DNA of 64,000 bases from Membranihabitans marinus. Its GTDB lineage: Bacteria > Bacteroidota > Bacteroidia > Chitinophagales > Saprospiraceae. A model generated the notes under the pieces. That model was not told where the DNA came from. It made no database searches and saw only the letters and a program-made list of their open reading frames with translations. The stretch spans positions 62,001-126,000 of the forward strand of contig NZ_JAJQYA010000007.1 in the NCBI RefSeq assembly GCF_021729155.1, read 5' to 3'. The position numbers and the translations under genes are program-made. Of this stretch, positions 45,783 to 54,408 are shown in pieces (position 1 is the stretch's first letter; every line of letters begins with the position of its first letter).

Positions 45783-47741
45783 ATGAAGCATTTTTTTCAA
45801 TTCGTTATTTATTGGGTATTAACCTTGCAATGTTATGGTCAAGTTGATCAGCTAAATTGTGCTGAAGTTCGGGTAGTCTCTGGTCTGCCGACATTATATG
45901 TCAATGGTGAGGCAAAGCCAGCATTTGCCTATATGTCCTATTTGGGGAAGTCTCAATATTATAAAACTTTTACTGAGTCCGGTGTCAATATATTTAATGT
46001 ACCTGCCTACCTAGGGGATCAAGGGATTAATTCGACATCAGGTATTGGTATTTTTAGGCCTGCGATCTGGGTAGGGGAGAGGGAACTGGATTTGACTAGG
46101 TTGATGGCGGATATCGGAGAAATATTGGAAGTTAATCCTCAAGCCATGATCGTTGTCCGGATTCACTTGGATCCTCCGCGTTGGTGGGAGAAAAACAATA
46201 TAAATGAATTGTGTAAACTGGAAGATGGTTCTCCATATCGCATTAGTTTTTCATCAGAGAAATGGAGAATTGAGGCAGGGGAAATGTTGGGTTTAATGGT
46301 GGATCAGTTGTTAGAATCACCATTTAAATCTTCGATTATTGGCATTCATGTGGCCGGTGGAATGACAGAGGAATGGTTTTATCATTATAAGCGATGGTTT
46401 TATGATGAAAGCGAGGTGAGGGTAAATGGTTTTAGAGGTTGGTTAGCTCGGAAGTACAAAAATGACGATGGTTTATTTCAAACCGCATGGGATAAAGATG
46501 ATTTGGCGATAAGTCAAGCCATGCCGATGGACATAAGTGGTAAAGATGGAGGCAAAGGATGGCGGGATGGAAAACGGGATATGGCCTTTTTTGACACCTT
46601 TGATTATCAAGCAGAACTCATGGCTGATAACATAGCCTATTTTGCGAAAATTGTAAAACAAGTAAGTGAAGGTTGTTTGTTGACCGGTGCCTTTTACGGT
46701 TATCATTATTTTGTCACCGATCCTCGACGAGGGCACGGGGCTCTGGCCAAATTATTGTCCTGTCCTGATTTAGATTATTTATCTAGCCCCAATGATTATC
46801 ATCGCAAAGTAGGGGAGGATTGGCCAGCGATGGCAGCTATAAAATCCATTCAATTACACGGAAAACTCTGGATGGCAGAAAATGATACGAGGACTTATCT
46901 GACAACGCTATTAAAGGATGAGTCTGAAGGCATTGACCCGGGAGGAGATTGGTATACTGGTGGTGTTTGGCTAGGTCCAGAGAGCGAGAAGATATCACAT
47001 GGATTATTGTTGAAGAACTTAGGTAGGATGTTGGCCTATGGATATGGTGGTTGGTGGTTTGATATGTGGGGTGGTTGGTTTAGTGATGAAGTGATGCAGT
47101 CCATTGTTCAGATAGGTGTCGACCACGGTTTGGAAGATGAAGATGAAAATGAGTATAGATTTATGCCAGAAGTTGCCGTAGTAGTCGATGAACGATTGTC
47201 TTTTTGGGATAAGAGTTATGGTGGATTAAGTCGTACAATTGTTCAAAATAAATATGATTTAGGGAAGGTGACTGCGCCTTACGATTTATATCTGAGGACT
47301 GATATGGATAAAATAGATACTGGTCAATACAAGGTTATTTGGTTGATGGGGGTATTGGATGTCAATACCGAGGAGGCAAAATGGATGAAAGACCAGAAGT
47401 CTTCAATGATCCTGCATACTCATAAAATGGGAACGAGGCTTTATAATCATTCCCAGGAAGAAGAATATGACAATAAATTTCAATGGTCGGCAGAGGAACT
47501 TACCTCCTTGTGGTCTAAGGCTGGAGTTTCATTATTTGGTCAGACTGGTGATGTGGTCTATATAGGTCGAGGTTATGGTTGCATTCATTCCGCAGAAGGC
47601 GGGTGGCGACAGTTGAAATTTCCCAGAGATGTTGTATTGACCGATTTAATGGAACAAAAAGTTTTTAAAACAATAGAGAGTTCTATATCCATTTTTTTGG
47701 AGCCTGGTCAGACGAAATTATTTGGGATAAGGCTAGAATAA
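45783..47741 (+). CDS. Secreted glycoside hydrolase-like protein, GH42/clan A-type TIM barrel
   Basis: I take the ATG at 45783 (MKHFFQFVIYW) as start because it begins a clear signal peptide ending near CYGQ. An upstream ATG at 45741 is in frame. The mature protein, about 630 aa, looks like a TIM-barrel glycosidase related to GH42-type beta-galactosidases. Features include an N-terminal strand VNGEAKPAFAYMSYLGKSQY, MIVVRIHLDPPRWW, a candidate acid/base Glu in GIHVAGGMTEEWFYH, and a candidate nucleophile Glu in KLWMAENDTRTY. A C-terminal glutamine-amidotransferase-like domain with KVIWLMGVLDV follows. The substrate is unknown. It is monocistronic, upstream of the hairpin array and the sigma/FecR locus. 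Confidence 0.75.
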   Translation: MKHFFQFVIYWVLTLQCYGQVDQLNCAEVRVVSGLPTLYVNGEAKPAFAYMSYLGKSQYYKTFTESGVNIFNVPAYLGDQGINSTSGIGIFRPAIWVGERELDLTRLMADIGEILEVNPQAMIVVRIHLDPPRWWEKNNINELCKLEDGSPYRISFSSEKWRIEAGEMLGLMVDQLLESPFKSSIIGIHVAGGMTEEWFYHYKRWFYDESEVRVNGFRGWLARKYKNDDGLFQTAWDKDDLAISQAMPMDISGKDGGKGWRDGKRDMAFFDTFDYQAELMADNIAYFAKIVKQVSEGCLLTGAFYGYHYFVTDPRRGHGALAKLLSCPDLDYLSSPNDYHRKVGEDWPAMAAIKSIQLHGKLWMAENDTRTYLTTLLKDESEGIDPGGDWYTGGVWLGPESEKISHGLLLKNLGRMLAYGYGGWWFDMWGGWFSDEVMQSIVQIGVDHGLEDEDENEYRFMPEVAVVVDERLSFWDKSYGGLSRTIVQNKYDLGKVTAPYDLYLRTDMDKIDTGQYKVIWLMGVLDVNTEEAKWMKDQKSSMILHTHKMGTRLYNHSQEEEYDNKFQWSAEELTSLWSKAGVSLFGQTGDVVYIGRGYGCIHSAEGGWRQLKFPRDVVLTDLMEQKVFKTIESSISIFLEPGQTKLFGIRLE

Positions 47742-47767
47742 TGTGTAGGGATTTATACCCTATACAT
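47741..47767 (+). terminator. Terminator-like hairpin after the glycoside hydrolase gene
   Basis: A 10-bp stem (ATGTGTAGGG with CCCTATACAT, one G-U pair) has a 7-nt loop and is followed by TTTT. It overlaps the last base of the stop codon. Confidence 0.6.
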
Positions 47768-48000
47768 TTTGGTTATTTCACCACAATGAACACAAAGGAT
47801 TGCACTGAGGATACAAAAAATGGTGGCTGCTGGTAGTTTCTAAACGTTTTGCTGGCAGTAGAGCCGTTCTACTAGCGCGGTTCGGAATGGATAATCAAGA
47901 TTGATTTGGCGGACTTTTTGCTTTATTCGGCTTCTACCTATAAGAAATCTTTTAGTCTAATAGATATCTTCTGACTTTGTAATATCTAAACTACCCTCCT
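47768..48000. other. Intergenic, no gene seen
   Basis: It contains one CACAAAGG octamer (47791-47798) and otherwise no recognisable element. It leads into the hairpin array. Confidence 0.5.
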
Positions 48001-48385
48001 GCGACCCCTTCAATGGAGGTGACCGAATGAAGCTCACGACCGAATATAGTACATTATCGAACATAATACGTAGTATCATTGACCGTAAATCGGTCAATGG
48101 TGAGATAACCACAGCTACCATGCTGTGGGTGGGTGAGGAAAGGTCGTAAATCAACCTTTGATGATGATGACTGAATGAAGTTGTCCTGAGGACAACCCAA
48201 TCCAGTAAATGTGGATTGGATGAAGGAGCCAAGGGTTCCATCCCTTGGGTGTGAACGAATGAAGTACACGACTGAATAAAGTTGCTCAAAGAGCAACCAG
48301 ATGAACTAAATATGACCGAGCGAAGTGCGAAGCACCGAAGGTCGTAAATCGACCTACGGGAGGGAACCGGAGCCACTGGCTCCGG
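48001..48385 (+). repeat. Modular hairpin repeat array, copy B
   Basis: At least nine adjacent hairpins. TAAAT-loop type II stems: 48077-48099, 48139-48159 (imperfect), 48198-48218 and 48339-48355. Type I stems beginning GTTG with 3-nt loops: 48180-48196 and 48281-48297. Type III stems with 6-nt loops: 48109-48128 (loop TACCAT) and 48229-48248 (loop TTCCAT). An 8-bp stem with an ACT loop lies at 48367-48385. Linkers such as GAATGAAG and GGATGAAGGA recur. A longer linker, GAnCGAATGAAGnnCACGAC, appears near 48021 and 48254. No protein-coding frame is credible. One complete I-II-III unit spans 48169-48252 and aligns with copy A. Confidence 0.85.
48069..48080 (+). repeat. 12-bp direct repeat, left copy (target-site-duplication-like)
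   Basis: CGTAGTATCATT here is repeated exactly at 48386-48397, bracketing 305 bp of hairpin array. The right copy starts at the base immediately after the last hairpin (ends 48385). Confidence 0.75.
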
Positions 48386-48397
48386 CGTAGTATCATT
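48386..48397 (+). repeat. 12-bp direct repeat, right copy (target-site-duplication-like)
   Basis: Exact copy of 48069-48080, directly following the terminal hairpin of the array. Confidence 0.75.
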
Positions 48398-48980
48398 AAA
48401 ATTTCATAGTAATCTTTACTGCGCTGTGACGACACTGCATTTAAATTGACAAGTTTAAGTACTTGTCACAGTAATAATATAATTGTCTTGAAGGAATCGA
48501 GACCACTGTGCCGAGGCCTGACTTCCCCATGACCATCTACTTTTTTTTATTTGTCCCAATAGTATAAGTTATAAGATAAAATTACTTGAAATAGGGTTAA
48601 GGATAAATAATTGTTTAATTCTGCGATTTTTGCACTTTAATTTTTTATTAATAAAATATTATGCTTTTGTATTTTCAATTAATGCCATTCTACACATCTG
48701 GTTTCCTTAATTGGTCTATGAATTTACCTGACTTACCATCATCAATAGATTTGTAATCTGCTGAAATTCACGGCATATATAGCTTCCAATGTAAAGAAAT
48801 TGTGAATTTTAATATTGTGTTCTATTTTTCTTGTTTTTTAATAATATGTAATTGGTATTTGAGATTTAAGTAACTATAATTGTGTGTATTTCGTATGTTT
48901 TAAAATTTATTTAATTTTTTTCAAATATTGACTACGTGTATTTCATGTTATTTGTGTCATTATTGTAAACCAAACATTAA
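48398..48980. other. Upstream region of the ECF sigma gene
   Basis: There is no gene. At 48424-48471 two stems compete for the same bases: GACAAGT/ACTTGTC (48448-48454 with 48461-48467) and CTGTGAC/GTCACAG (48424-48430 with 48465-48471). The last 350 bp are very AT-rich and should contain the sigma-gene promoter, which I cannot place. Confidence 0.5.
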
Positions 48981-49640
48981 ATGGTTATAAAAAAAAAGGG
49001 AAAAATGTTAGCAGAGTCTATAGGAAGTAAGGCAGAATATAAACGTTTGCAGATATCTGATGATAAAACGAGTGAGGAAGTGGGGGGTGTGCTGAAGACT
49101 GATAATGAACTGTTTTTGAAAGAGGCCTTTCAAAAGGATGAATGGTTAGGCTGTTCTCTGCTTTTTGAGCATTATTATGCCCCCTTATGTAGTCATGCTA
49201 TTAGATATGTGTATTCGAGGGAATATGCAGAGGATATAGTAGCCGAAGTTTTTAAAGAGTTTTGGCAGAAAAAGCACTTTGAAAATATAACGATCTCTTT
49301 TCGCACTTATCTGTATAGAGCGGTTAGAAATCGATCATTGAATCACAGCAGAAGAGAATTTAAGCAATCAGTAGTCGATGAGCAAGATTTGACCATTCCT
49401 TCTTCTGCATTGAGACCAGATGAAATGATGATGTACGATCAACTCTATCAGAAAATTCAATCCGGTATTGATGGTTTACCTCCAAAGTGCAGAAAAATAT
49501 TTTTAATGAGTCGTTTCGAAGGTAAAAAACTAAAAGAAATTGCTGCTCTGCAAAATATCTCTATAAGGACAGTTGAGACACACATCAGTAAAGCCTTGTC
49601 CATATTAAGAGAGGTAGTAAAAGATAATTCTCAAGATTAA
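48981..49640 (+). CDS. ECF-type RNA polymerase sigma-70 factor
   Basis: The predicted product has 219 residues. Region 2 is visible at about residues 55-95 (LLFEHYYAPLCSHAIRY, AEDIVAEVFKEFW, FRTYLYRAVRNRSLNH). Region 4 is at about 155-205 (LPPKCRKIFLMSRFEGKKLKEIA, ISIRTVETHISKAL). This is the Bacteroidota class that pairs with FecR anti-sigma factors. It probably switches on the SusC/SusD genes downstream when the ligand is sensed by the STN-containing SusC. The extra 35 or so N-terminal residues before region 2 are rich in charged residues and may include a false start. It is followed 49 bp later by fecR. Confidence 0.93.
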   Translation: MVIKKKGKMLAESIGSKAEYKRLQISDDKTSEEVGGVLKTDNELFLKEAFQKDEWLGCSLLFEHYYAPLCSHAIRYVYSREYAEDIVAEVFKEFWQKKHFENITISFRTYLYRAVRNRSLNHSRREFKQSVVDEQDLTIPSSALRPDEMMMYDQLYQKIQSGIDGLPPKCRKIFLMSRFEGKKLKEIAALQNISIRTVETHISKALSILREVVKDNSQD

Positions 49641-49689
49641 CACCGGCTTTAAGCAAATAAAATACCCATAGATTCTCAGAAATTAGAGC

Positions 49690-50649
49690 ATGAATACAAA
49701 AATCCATAAACAACTATTATTTCAATATTTTTCGGGGAACACCACTCCCCTGGAAAATGCACGGATTGAATCTTGGTTGGGTGTAGAAGGAAATGAAGAA
49801 ATTTTTTACCGTTATCTAGACGATTGGGAAAGAGAATATCCTCAATATGTACCCAACAAAGCTGTAGTGTTTTCAAAGTTTGAGAATCAATTATATGTTA
49901 AGGATACTGAAGGTTTGACAAAGCAACCGAAGGCTATAAGATTACTTCTGAAAAGATGGTGGGCATTGGCCGCTTGTGTGGTCTTTATGATGATGGGCAT
50001 ATATCTGTCTTCGGATTGGATATTGTACAAGAATTACTCCACAGAATACGGAGAAACTATGACTTTGATGCTGGATGACAAAAGCCAAGTAGTTCTCAAT
50101 GCCAATAGTGAACTTAGAGTACCTCGTTGGATTAATTTGGCCGATGAAAGAGAAGTGTGGATGGATGGGGAAGCTTTTTTCAAAGTAAGTAAAAAAGCAA
50201 ATAAGCGCAAATTTTTCGTCAGAACCCCTGATTTAACGGTAGAAGTACTTGGAACCAAGTTTAATGTGAGTTCAAGACATAAAGTAACCAAAGTTGTATT
50301 GCAAGAGGGCAAGGTGAAAGTGAAATCTAATTCCATAAATGGAGAACATGCCCTTTTGGAAGAAAATGGTGATTATGCGGAAGTAGATAATAAGGTTGGA
50401 AAAATTGTAACAAAAAAAGTAGATGAATCCCTGTACACCACGTGGCAATTGAAACGACTAAAATTCGAAAATTCTGAATTGAAGTCCGTCATGCAATCCA
50501 TAGAGGATTATTATGGTGTTCAGCTCAATACTAGTGATACTAATGTGGTGGTTAGAAAATTTTCAGGAACCTTGCCCAACGATGATTTGGAGGCAATCCT
50601 AAAAGCTCTATCCAATATATATAATACTGATTTTACTGTAGTGAAGTAA
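49690..50649 (+). CDS. FecR-family anti-sigma factor
   Basis: The predicted product has 319 residues. The N-terminal about 85 residues are cytoplasmic (sigma-binding). One transmembrane helix lies at about residues 91-108 (ALAACVVFMMMGIYLS). The periplasmic FecR domain follows (YGETMTLMLDDKSQVVLNANSELRVPRW at about 117-145, FFVRTPDLTVEVLGTKFNV at about 175-193). A C-terminal DUF4974/STN-contacting domain (LKFENSELKSVMQSIEDYYG) is present. It should hold the neighbouring sigma factor inactive until the TonB-dependent transporter signals. The arrangement sigma-fecR-SusC(STN) is the classic trans-envelope switch. Confidence 0.94.
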   Translation: MNTKIHKQLLFQYFSGNTTPLENARIESWLGVEGNEEIFYRYLDDWEREYPQYVPNKAVVFSKFENQLYVKDTEGLTKQPKAIRLLLKRWWALAACVVFMMMGIYLSSDWILYKNYSTEYGETMTLMLDDKSQVVLNANSELRVPRWINLADEREVWMDGEAFFKVSKKANKRKFFVRTPDLTVEVLGTKFNVSSRHKVTKVVLQEGKVKVKSNSINGEHALLEENGDYAEVDNKVGKIVTKKVDESLYTTWQLKRLKFENSELKSVMQSIEDYYGVQLNTSDTNVVVRKFSGTLPNDDLEAILKALSNIYNTDFTVVK

Positions 50650-50702
50650 ATAGGATTCACTTCAGTAAAATAATGAGTATAAATAATAGATGCAGTGTTT
50701 GT

Positions 50703-50770
50703 GCTGTAAATGATTAACAGTGAAAAGATTATGTGCAGTTTATGTTGAGCTGTAAATAAGTAATAGTGAA
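50703..50770 (+). promoter_or_regulatory. Imperfect direct repeat between fecR and SusC
   Basis: Two similar 22-mers, GCTGTAAATGATTAACAGTG plus AA at 50703-50724 and GCTGTAAATAAGTAATAGTG plus AA at 50749-50770, are 46 bp apart (about four turns of the helix). They lie just upstream of the SusC start at 50794. This could be a site for the sigma factor or another regulator, or a simple-sequence relic. Confidence 0.3.
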
Positions 50771-50793
50771 TATATAATATAATACAATCGAAT

Positions 50794-53700
50794 ATGAAAT
50801 TATTTTACATTGTCATATTTGTTATCATTAATTTCCTGCCACTAAGGGCACAAGGAGATTTGGTAATGAATACATATTCCAGTAAACTCTTCAACCAAGA
50901 CAATCAGAAGTTGGAGTCTTTACAAGGAGTATTGGTGAAAATTGAGAAAAAATTCAGTGTCTTTTTTAATTACGACCCTGAAACCATTGCGGAAAAATCA
51001 GTAGATGAAGTCCAATGGAAAATTTCTAACAGTTTGGAAGGTACCTTAACCAATGTGTTGAAGCCATTGAATTTAAGGTATCAAAAATTGGGAGATAAGT
51101 ATTATGCCATTTATTCGGCAAAGGCTGTCCCAAAGAGTATAAAGGCCTTGGAGGAATCGCCCATGCCAAAGCAAATTAAATCCGAAGAATTTCAGCGGAA
51201 GTCAAGCAAAGTGATTGAGCCGCTATTGCCTTCTCTTGGCAATCGTATTGACGTCATTCGCAAAATAGCCAGTACCATTACGGGAAAGGTCGTCGATCAA
51301 TCTGGTGAACCGTTGATCGGTGTCAATGTATTGGTGAAAGGGATGAATAAAGGAACGGCCACCGATTTTGACGGAATGTTTACCCTGACAGAAGTAGAAG
51401 ACGATGCCGTCCTATTGATCTCATATATTGGGTATCAATCCATAGAGATTCCGCTCAATGGGAGAAAAGAACTGACGATTACGCTATCAGAAGATACAGA
51501 AACCTTAGAAGAGGTAGTCATAGTGGGGTATAGTACACAGAAAAAGGAAAGTGTAATAGGTTCCATTGTACAAGCATCTGAAAAAGACTTAAAACGGACT
51601 GGTAATGTTACTGATCTATCGCAGGCCTTGACTGGGCAATTGCCTGGTGTAGTGACCTTGACTAGTTCTGGTGAGCCCGGTGGTGTAGCTGGTGGAGAAA
51701 GTGCTACCAATATATTTATCCGCGGACAGAGTACTTGGAATGGAGGTCAGCCATTGGTTTTGGTCGATGGTGTTGAAAGAAGTATGAACAACATCGATGT
51801 CAATGAAGTAGCCAGTATCTCCGTGTTGAAGGATGCATCGGCTACTGCCGTATTCGGAGTAAAAGGTGCCAATGGGGTGATCCTTATTACTACTAAGCGA
51901 GGGGTTGAAGGAAAAACAAAATTGAGTTTTAATTATACTACGACGGGTAAAACCCTATCCAAACAACCCGATAAATTGGATTCTTATGCCGCTATGATGG
52001 CCAAAAATGAGATCATCGAGAGGGAAGGTGTTTTGAATGAGCCTTCGTGGAATGCTTATGTACCTTACGATATTGTAACTAGGTATCAAGCTCCTCAATC
52101 TCCAGAATACGCTGAAATTTATCCTAATGTAGATTGGGAAAAAGAAATGTTTAAAGATTTGGGTCTTTCTCATCGAGCTACATTGAGTGCTAGAGGGGGG
52201 AGTGATATGGTAAAATATTTTGGATCATTGGCCTATCTCAATGAAGGAGATATGTTTCGCGATGTGGACAATGGTAAGGGATATGAGCCCAATTACAATT
52301 TTAATAGATTCAACTTTCGTAGTAACGTCGATGTCAATCTAACCAAAACCACTAAATTAAAGTTAAACCTTTCTGGTTATTATAGTTTAAAGAATACCAA
52401 TTACAATAATGAGGGCTCTACAGGTAGAGCCGATCAATGGATGTGGGCGGCTACTTACTTTTTGCCACCCAATTTATTTCATCCTATTTATGACGATGGG
52501 CGTTGGGGCGCTTATCAAGAAGGAGGTAATTCTACGGTAAATCCACTAGCAGTGGTTTACAATATAGGGATTCGTCAAACCAGAACGACTCAATTGAATT
52601 CTGATTTTACTCTCGAACAAAACCTAGATGCCATCACTAAGGGATTGAGTGTATCTACATCCTTATTTTATGACAATAGCATTAGATCGGAAGGAGGTAT
52701 CTGGGATACTCAAAACAGTATTCGACCTGCAGAGGCGAGAACCAATGTAGCCTTTAAACAAATATACCCATTGCAATATGAAGGACCAGACCAAGATCCC
52801 AGTGAGTACACCTTGTATTTGCCTATTGGTGATGAAGAGTACGACTGGATTCTCAGGCCGTGGACGGTTAGACAAGAAAATATTTCAGCAGCCAACTGGT
52901 CGTCAAATATTCCCATTTCACGCCGGTTGATGTATCGATTTCAAATGAATTATCAACGCCGATTTAATGTTCACAATGTTTCGGCTATGGGTGTGTTTCA
53001 GCGTGAAGAAAATGCATATGGGAGTGAGTTTAAACACTTTAGAGAAGATTGGGTGTTTAGAGCAACCTATGATTATGATGGAAAATACTTATTCGAAGCC
53101 AATGGTGCGTATAATGGGTCGGAAAAATTTGGACCGAATTACCGATATGATTTTTTCCCATCTGTTGGTTTGGGTTGGTATGTATCCAATGAAAATTTCT
53201 TTAAAATTGATTGGATAGAAAGATTGAAATTTAGATATAGTCTCGGTAAAGTTGGTGATGACAATGTCAGTGGAAGTCGCTGGTTGTATGCCTCGCAATT
53301 GGGCTATGGAGGTAGAGCTCGTCTCAATAATTCATCTTCAGGGTATAGTCCATATTACTTCTATAAAGAAGCAGTGGTCGGTAATCCGAATATCCATTGG
53401 GAAAGTGCTGTTAAGTCCAATTTTGGAGTTGAACTGGGTCTACTCAATGACATGATTTCAGTAAATTTTGATTATTTCAATGAGGATCGAACCGACATTT
53501 TGATGTCCGGAGGGAGTAGAAATGTTCCACCTTTCTTTGGAGCTACTCCACCAAGTGCCAACTTAGGTCGAGTGAAATCCAAAGGTTACGAATTGGAATT
53601 GGGATATAATAAACAATTGGGTAAATCCCTAAGTGTATGGGGTAATCTTGCCTTAACTCACAATGAGAATACGGTAATAGCCAGAGATGATGCCCCATTG

Positions 53701-54396
53701 CAATACGAATATTTGAAGTCGGCTGGTTATACTATAGGCCAACACAAATTGTTGTTGAAAGCTGATTTTTATAACAATTGGGATGAAGTTTTTGCCAGTG
53801 TTCCTACAGAGACCAATGATTTACAAAAATTGCCAGGTTATTACAATCTTATCGATTTTAATGCCGATGGTATAATTAAAAGAAGTGAAGATACTCCACC
53901 AGTGGGATATTCAGGGATTCCTCAGAATTCTGCTAATTTATCACTTGGGGCTGATTTCAAAGGATGGAGTGTAATGTTACAATTTTACGGAACCAATAAT
54001 GCCAATCGCTATATAGCCTTTAATAATTATCAGAGCAACGTAGATGTTGTTTTTGGCCATGCAGCAGATTATTGGTCAAAGGACAATCAAGATGCCTCTT
54101 CATTCTTGCCGCGATGGCAAACACAGGCAGAAAACATAGGGGACTATTTCTTATACGATGCCTCTTATCTTAGATTGAGAACAGCAGAATTGTCCTATAC
54201 TTTTGACGATCTTCCATGGGCGAAAAAAGCCAATGTGTCTAATTTTAGACTCTTTCTCAATGGAACCAATCTTCTGTTTTGGTCTAAACTACCCGACGAT
54301 AGAGAGGGTACCTACTCTTCAGGTGGAGGTAGTGCAACACAAGGAGCCTATCCTACAGTTAAACGAATTAATGTTGGTGTAGAAATATCATTATAA
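50794..54396 (+). CDS. SusC/RagA-family TonB-dependent transporter with N-terminal STN signalling domain
   Basis: The product has 1200 residues, longer than the other two SusC proteins because of an STN domain at about residues 45-110 (KKFSVFFNYDPETIAEKSVDE, LKPLNLRYQKLGDKYYAIYS). A linker follows, then the carboxypeptidase-regulatory-like domain (about 163-240, ITGKVVDQSGEPLIGVNVLV) and TonB-box-like EEVVIVGYSTQKKESVIGSI. The plug (QLPGVVTLTSSGEPGG, ASATAVFGVKGANGVILITT) and the barrel to the C-terminus come last. STN contacts FecR, so this protein both imports its ligand and reports it to the sigma factor. Its SusD partner is encoded 12 bp downstream. Confidence 0.95.
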   Translation: MKLFYIVIFVIINFLPLRAQGDLVMNTYSSKLFNQDNQKLESLQGVLVKIEKKFSVFFNYDPETIAEKSVDEVQWKISNSLEGTLTNVLKPLNLRYQKLGDKYYAIYSAKAVPKSIKALEESPMPKQIKSEEFQRKSSKVIEPLLPSLGNRIDVIRKIASTITGKVVDQSGEPLIGVNVLVKGMNKGTATDFDGMFTLTEVEDDAVLLISYIGYQSIEIPLNGRKELTITLSEDTETLEEVVIVGYSTQKKESVIGSIVQASEKDLKRTGNVTDLSQALTGQLPGVVTLTSSGEPGGVAGGESATNIFIRGQSTWNGGQPLVLVDGVERSMNNIDVNEVASISVLKDASATAVFGVKGANGVILITTKRGVEGKTKLSFNYTTTGKTLSKQPDKLDSYAAMMAKNEIIEREGVLNEPSWNAYVPYDIVTRYQAPQSPEYAEIYPNVDWEKEMFKDLGLSHRATLSARGGSDMVKYFGSLAYLNEGDMFRDVDNGKGYEPNYNFNRFNFRSNVDVNLTKTTKLKLNLSGYYSLKNTNYNNEGSTGRADQWMWAATYFLPPNLFHPIYDDGRWGAYQEGGNSTVNPLAVVYNIGIRQTRTTQLNSDFTLEQNLDAITKGLSVSTSLFYDNSIRSEGGIWDTQNSIRPAEARTNVAFKQIYPLQYEGPDQDPSEYTLYLPIGDEEYDWILRPWTVRQENISAANWSSNIPISRRLMYRFQMNYQRRFNVHNVSAMGVFQREENAYGSEFKHFREDWVFRATYDYDGKYLFEANGAYNGSEKFGPNYRYDFFPSVGLGWYVSNENFFKIDWIERLKFRYSLGKVGDDNVSGSRWLYASQLGYGGRARLNNSSSGYSPYYFYKEAVVGNPNIHWESAVKSNFGVELGLLNDMISVNFDYFNEDRTDILMSGGSRNVPPFFGATPPSANLGRVKSKGYELELGYNKQLGKSLSVWGNLALTHNENTVIARDDAPLQYEYLKSAGYTIGQHKLLLKADFYNNWDEVFASVPTETNDLQKLPGYYNLIDFNADGIIKRSEDTPPVGYSGIPQNSANLSLGADFKGWSVMLQFYGTNNANRYIAFNNYQSNVDVVFGHAADYWSKDNQDASSFLPRWQTQAENIGDYFLYDASYLRLRTAELSYTFDDLPWAKKANVSNFRLFLNGTNLLFWSKLPDDREGTYSSGGGSATQGAYPTVKRINVGVEISL

Positions 54397-54408
54397 AAAA
54401 GAATTAAA

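Noticed and set aside
47957-48376. A 139-codon minus-strand open frame through the hairpin array
   Set aside because: Its translation follows the hairpins (repeated arginine/serine/phenylalanine stretches), has no signal or domain, and is explained by the low stop density of the repeats.
48001-48400. CRISPR array
   Set aside because: The repeated parts are short linkers and loops and the variable parts are self-complementary stems of 7-9 bp. There is no constant repeat of 23-47 bp with 30-40 bp unique spacers, and no cas gene in the window.
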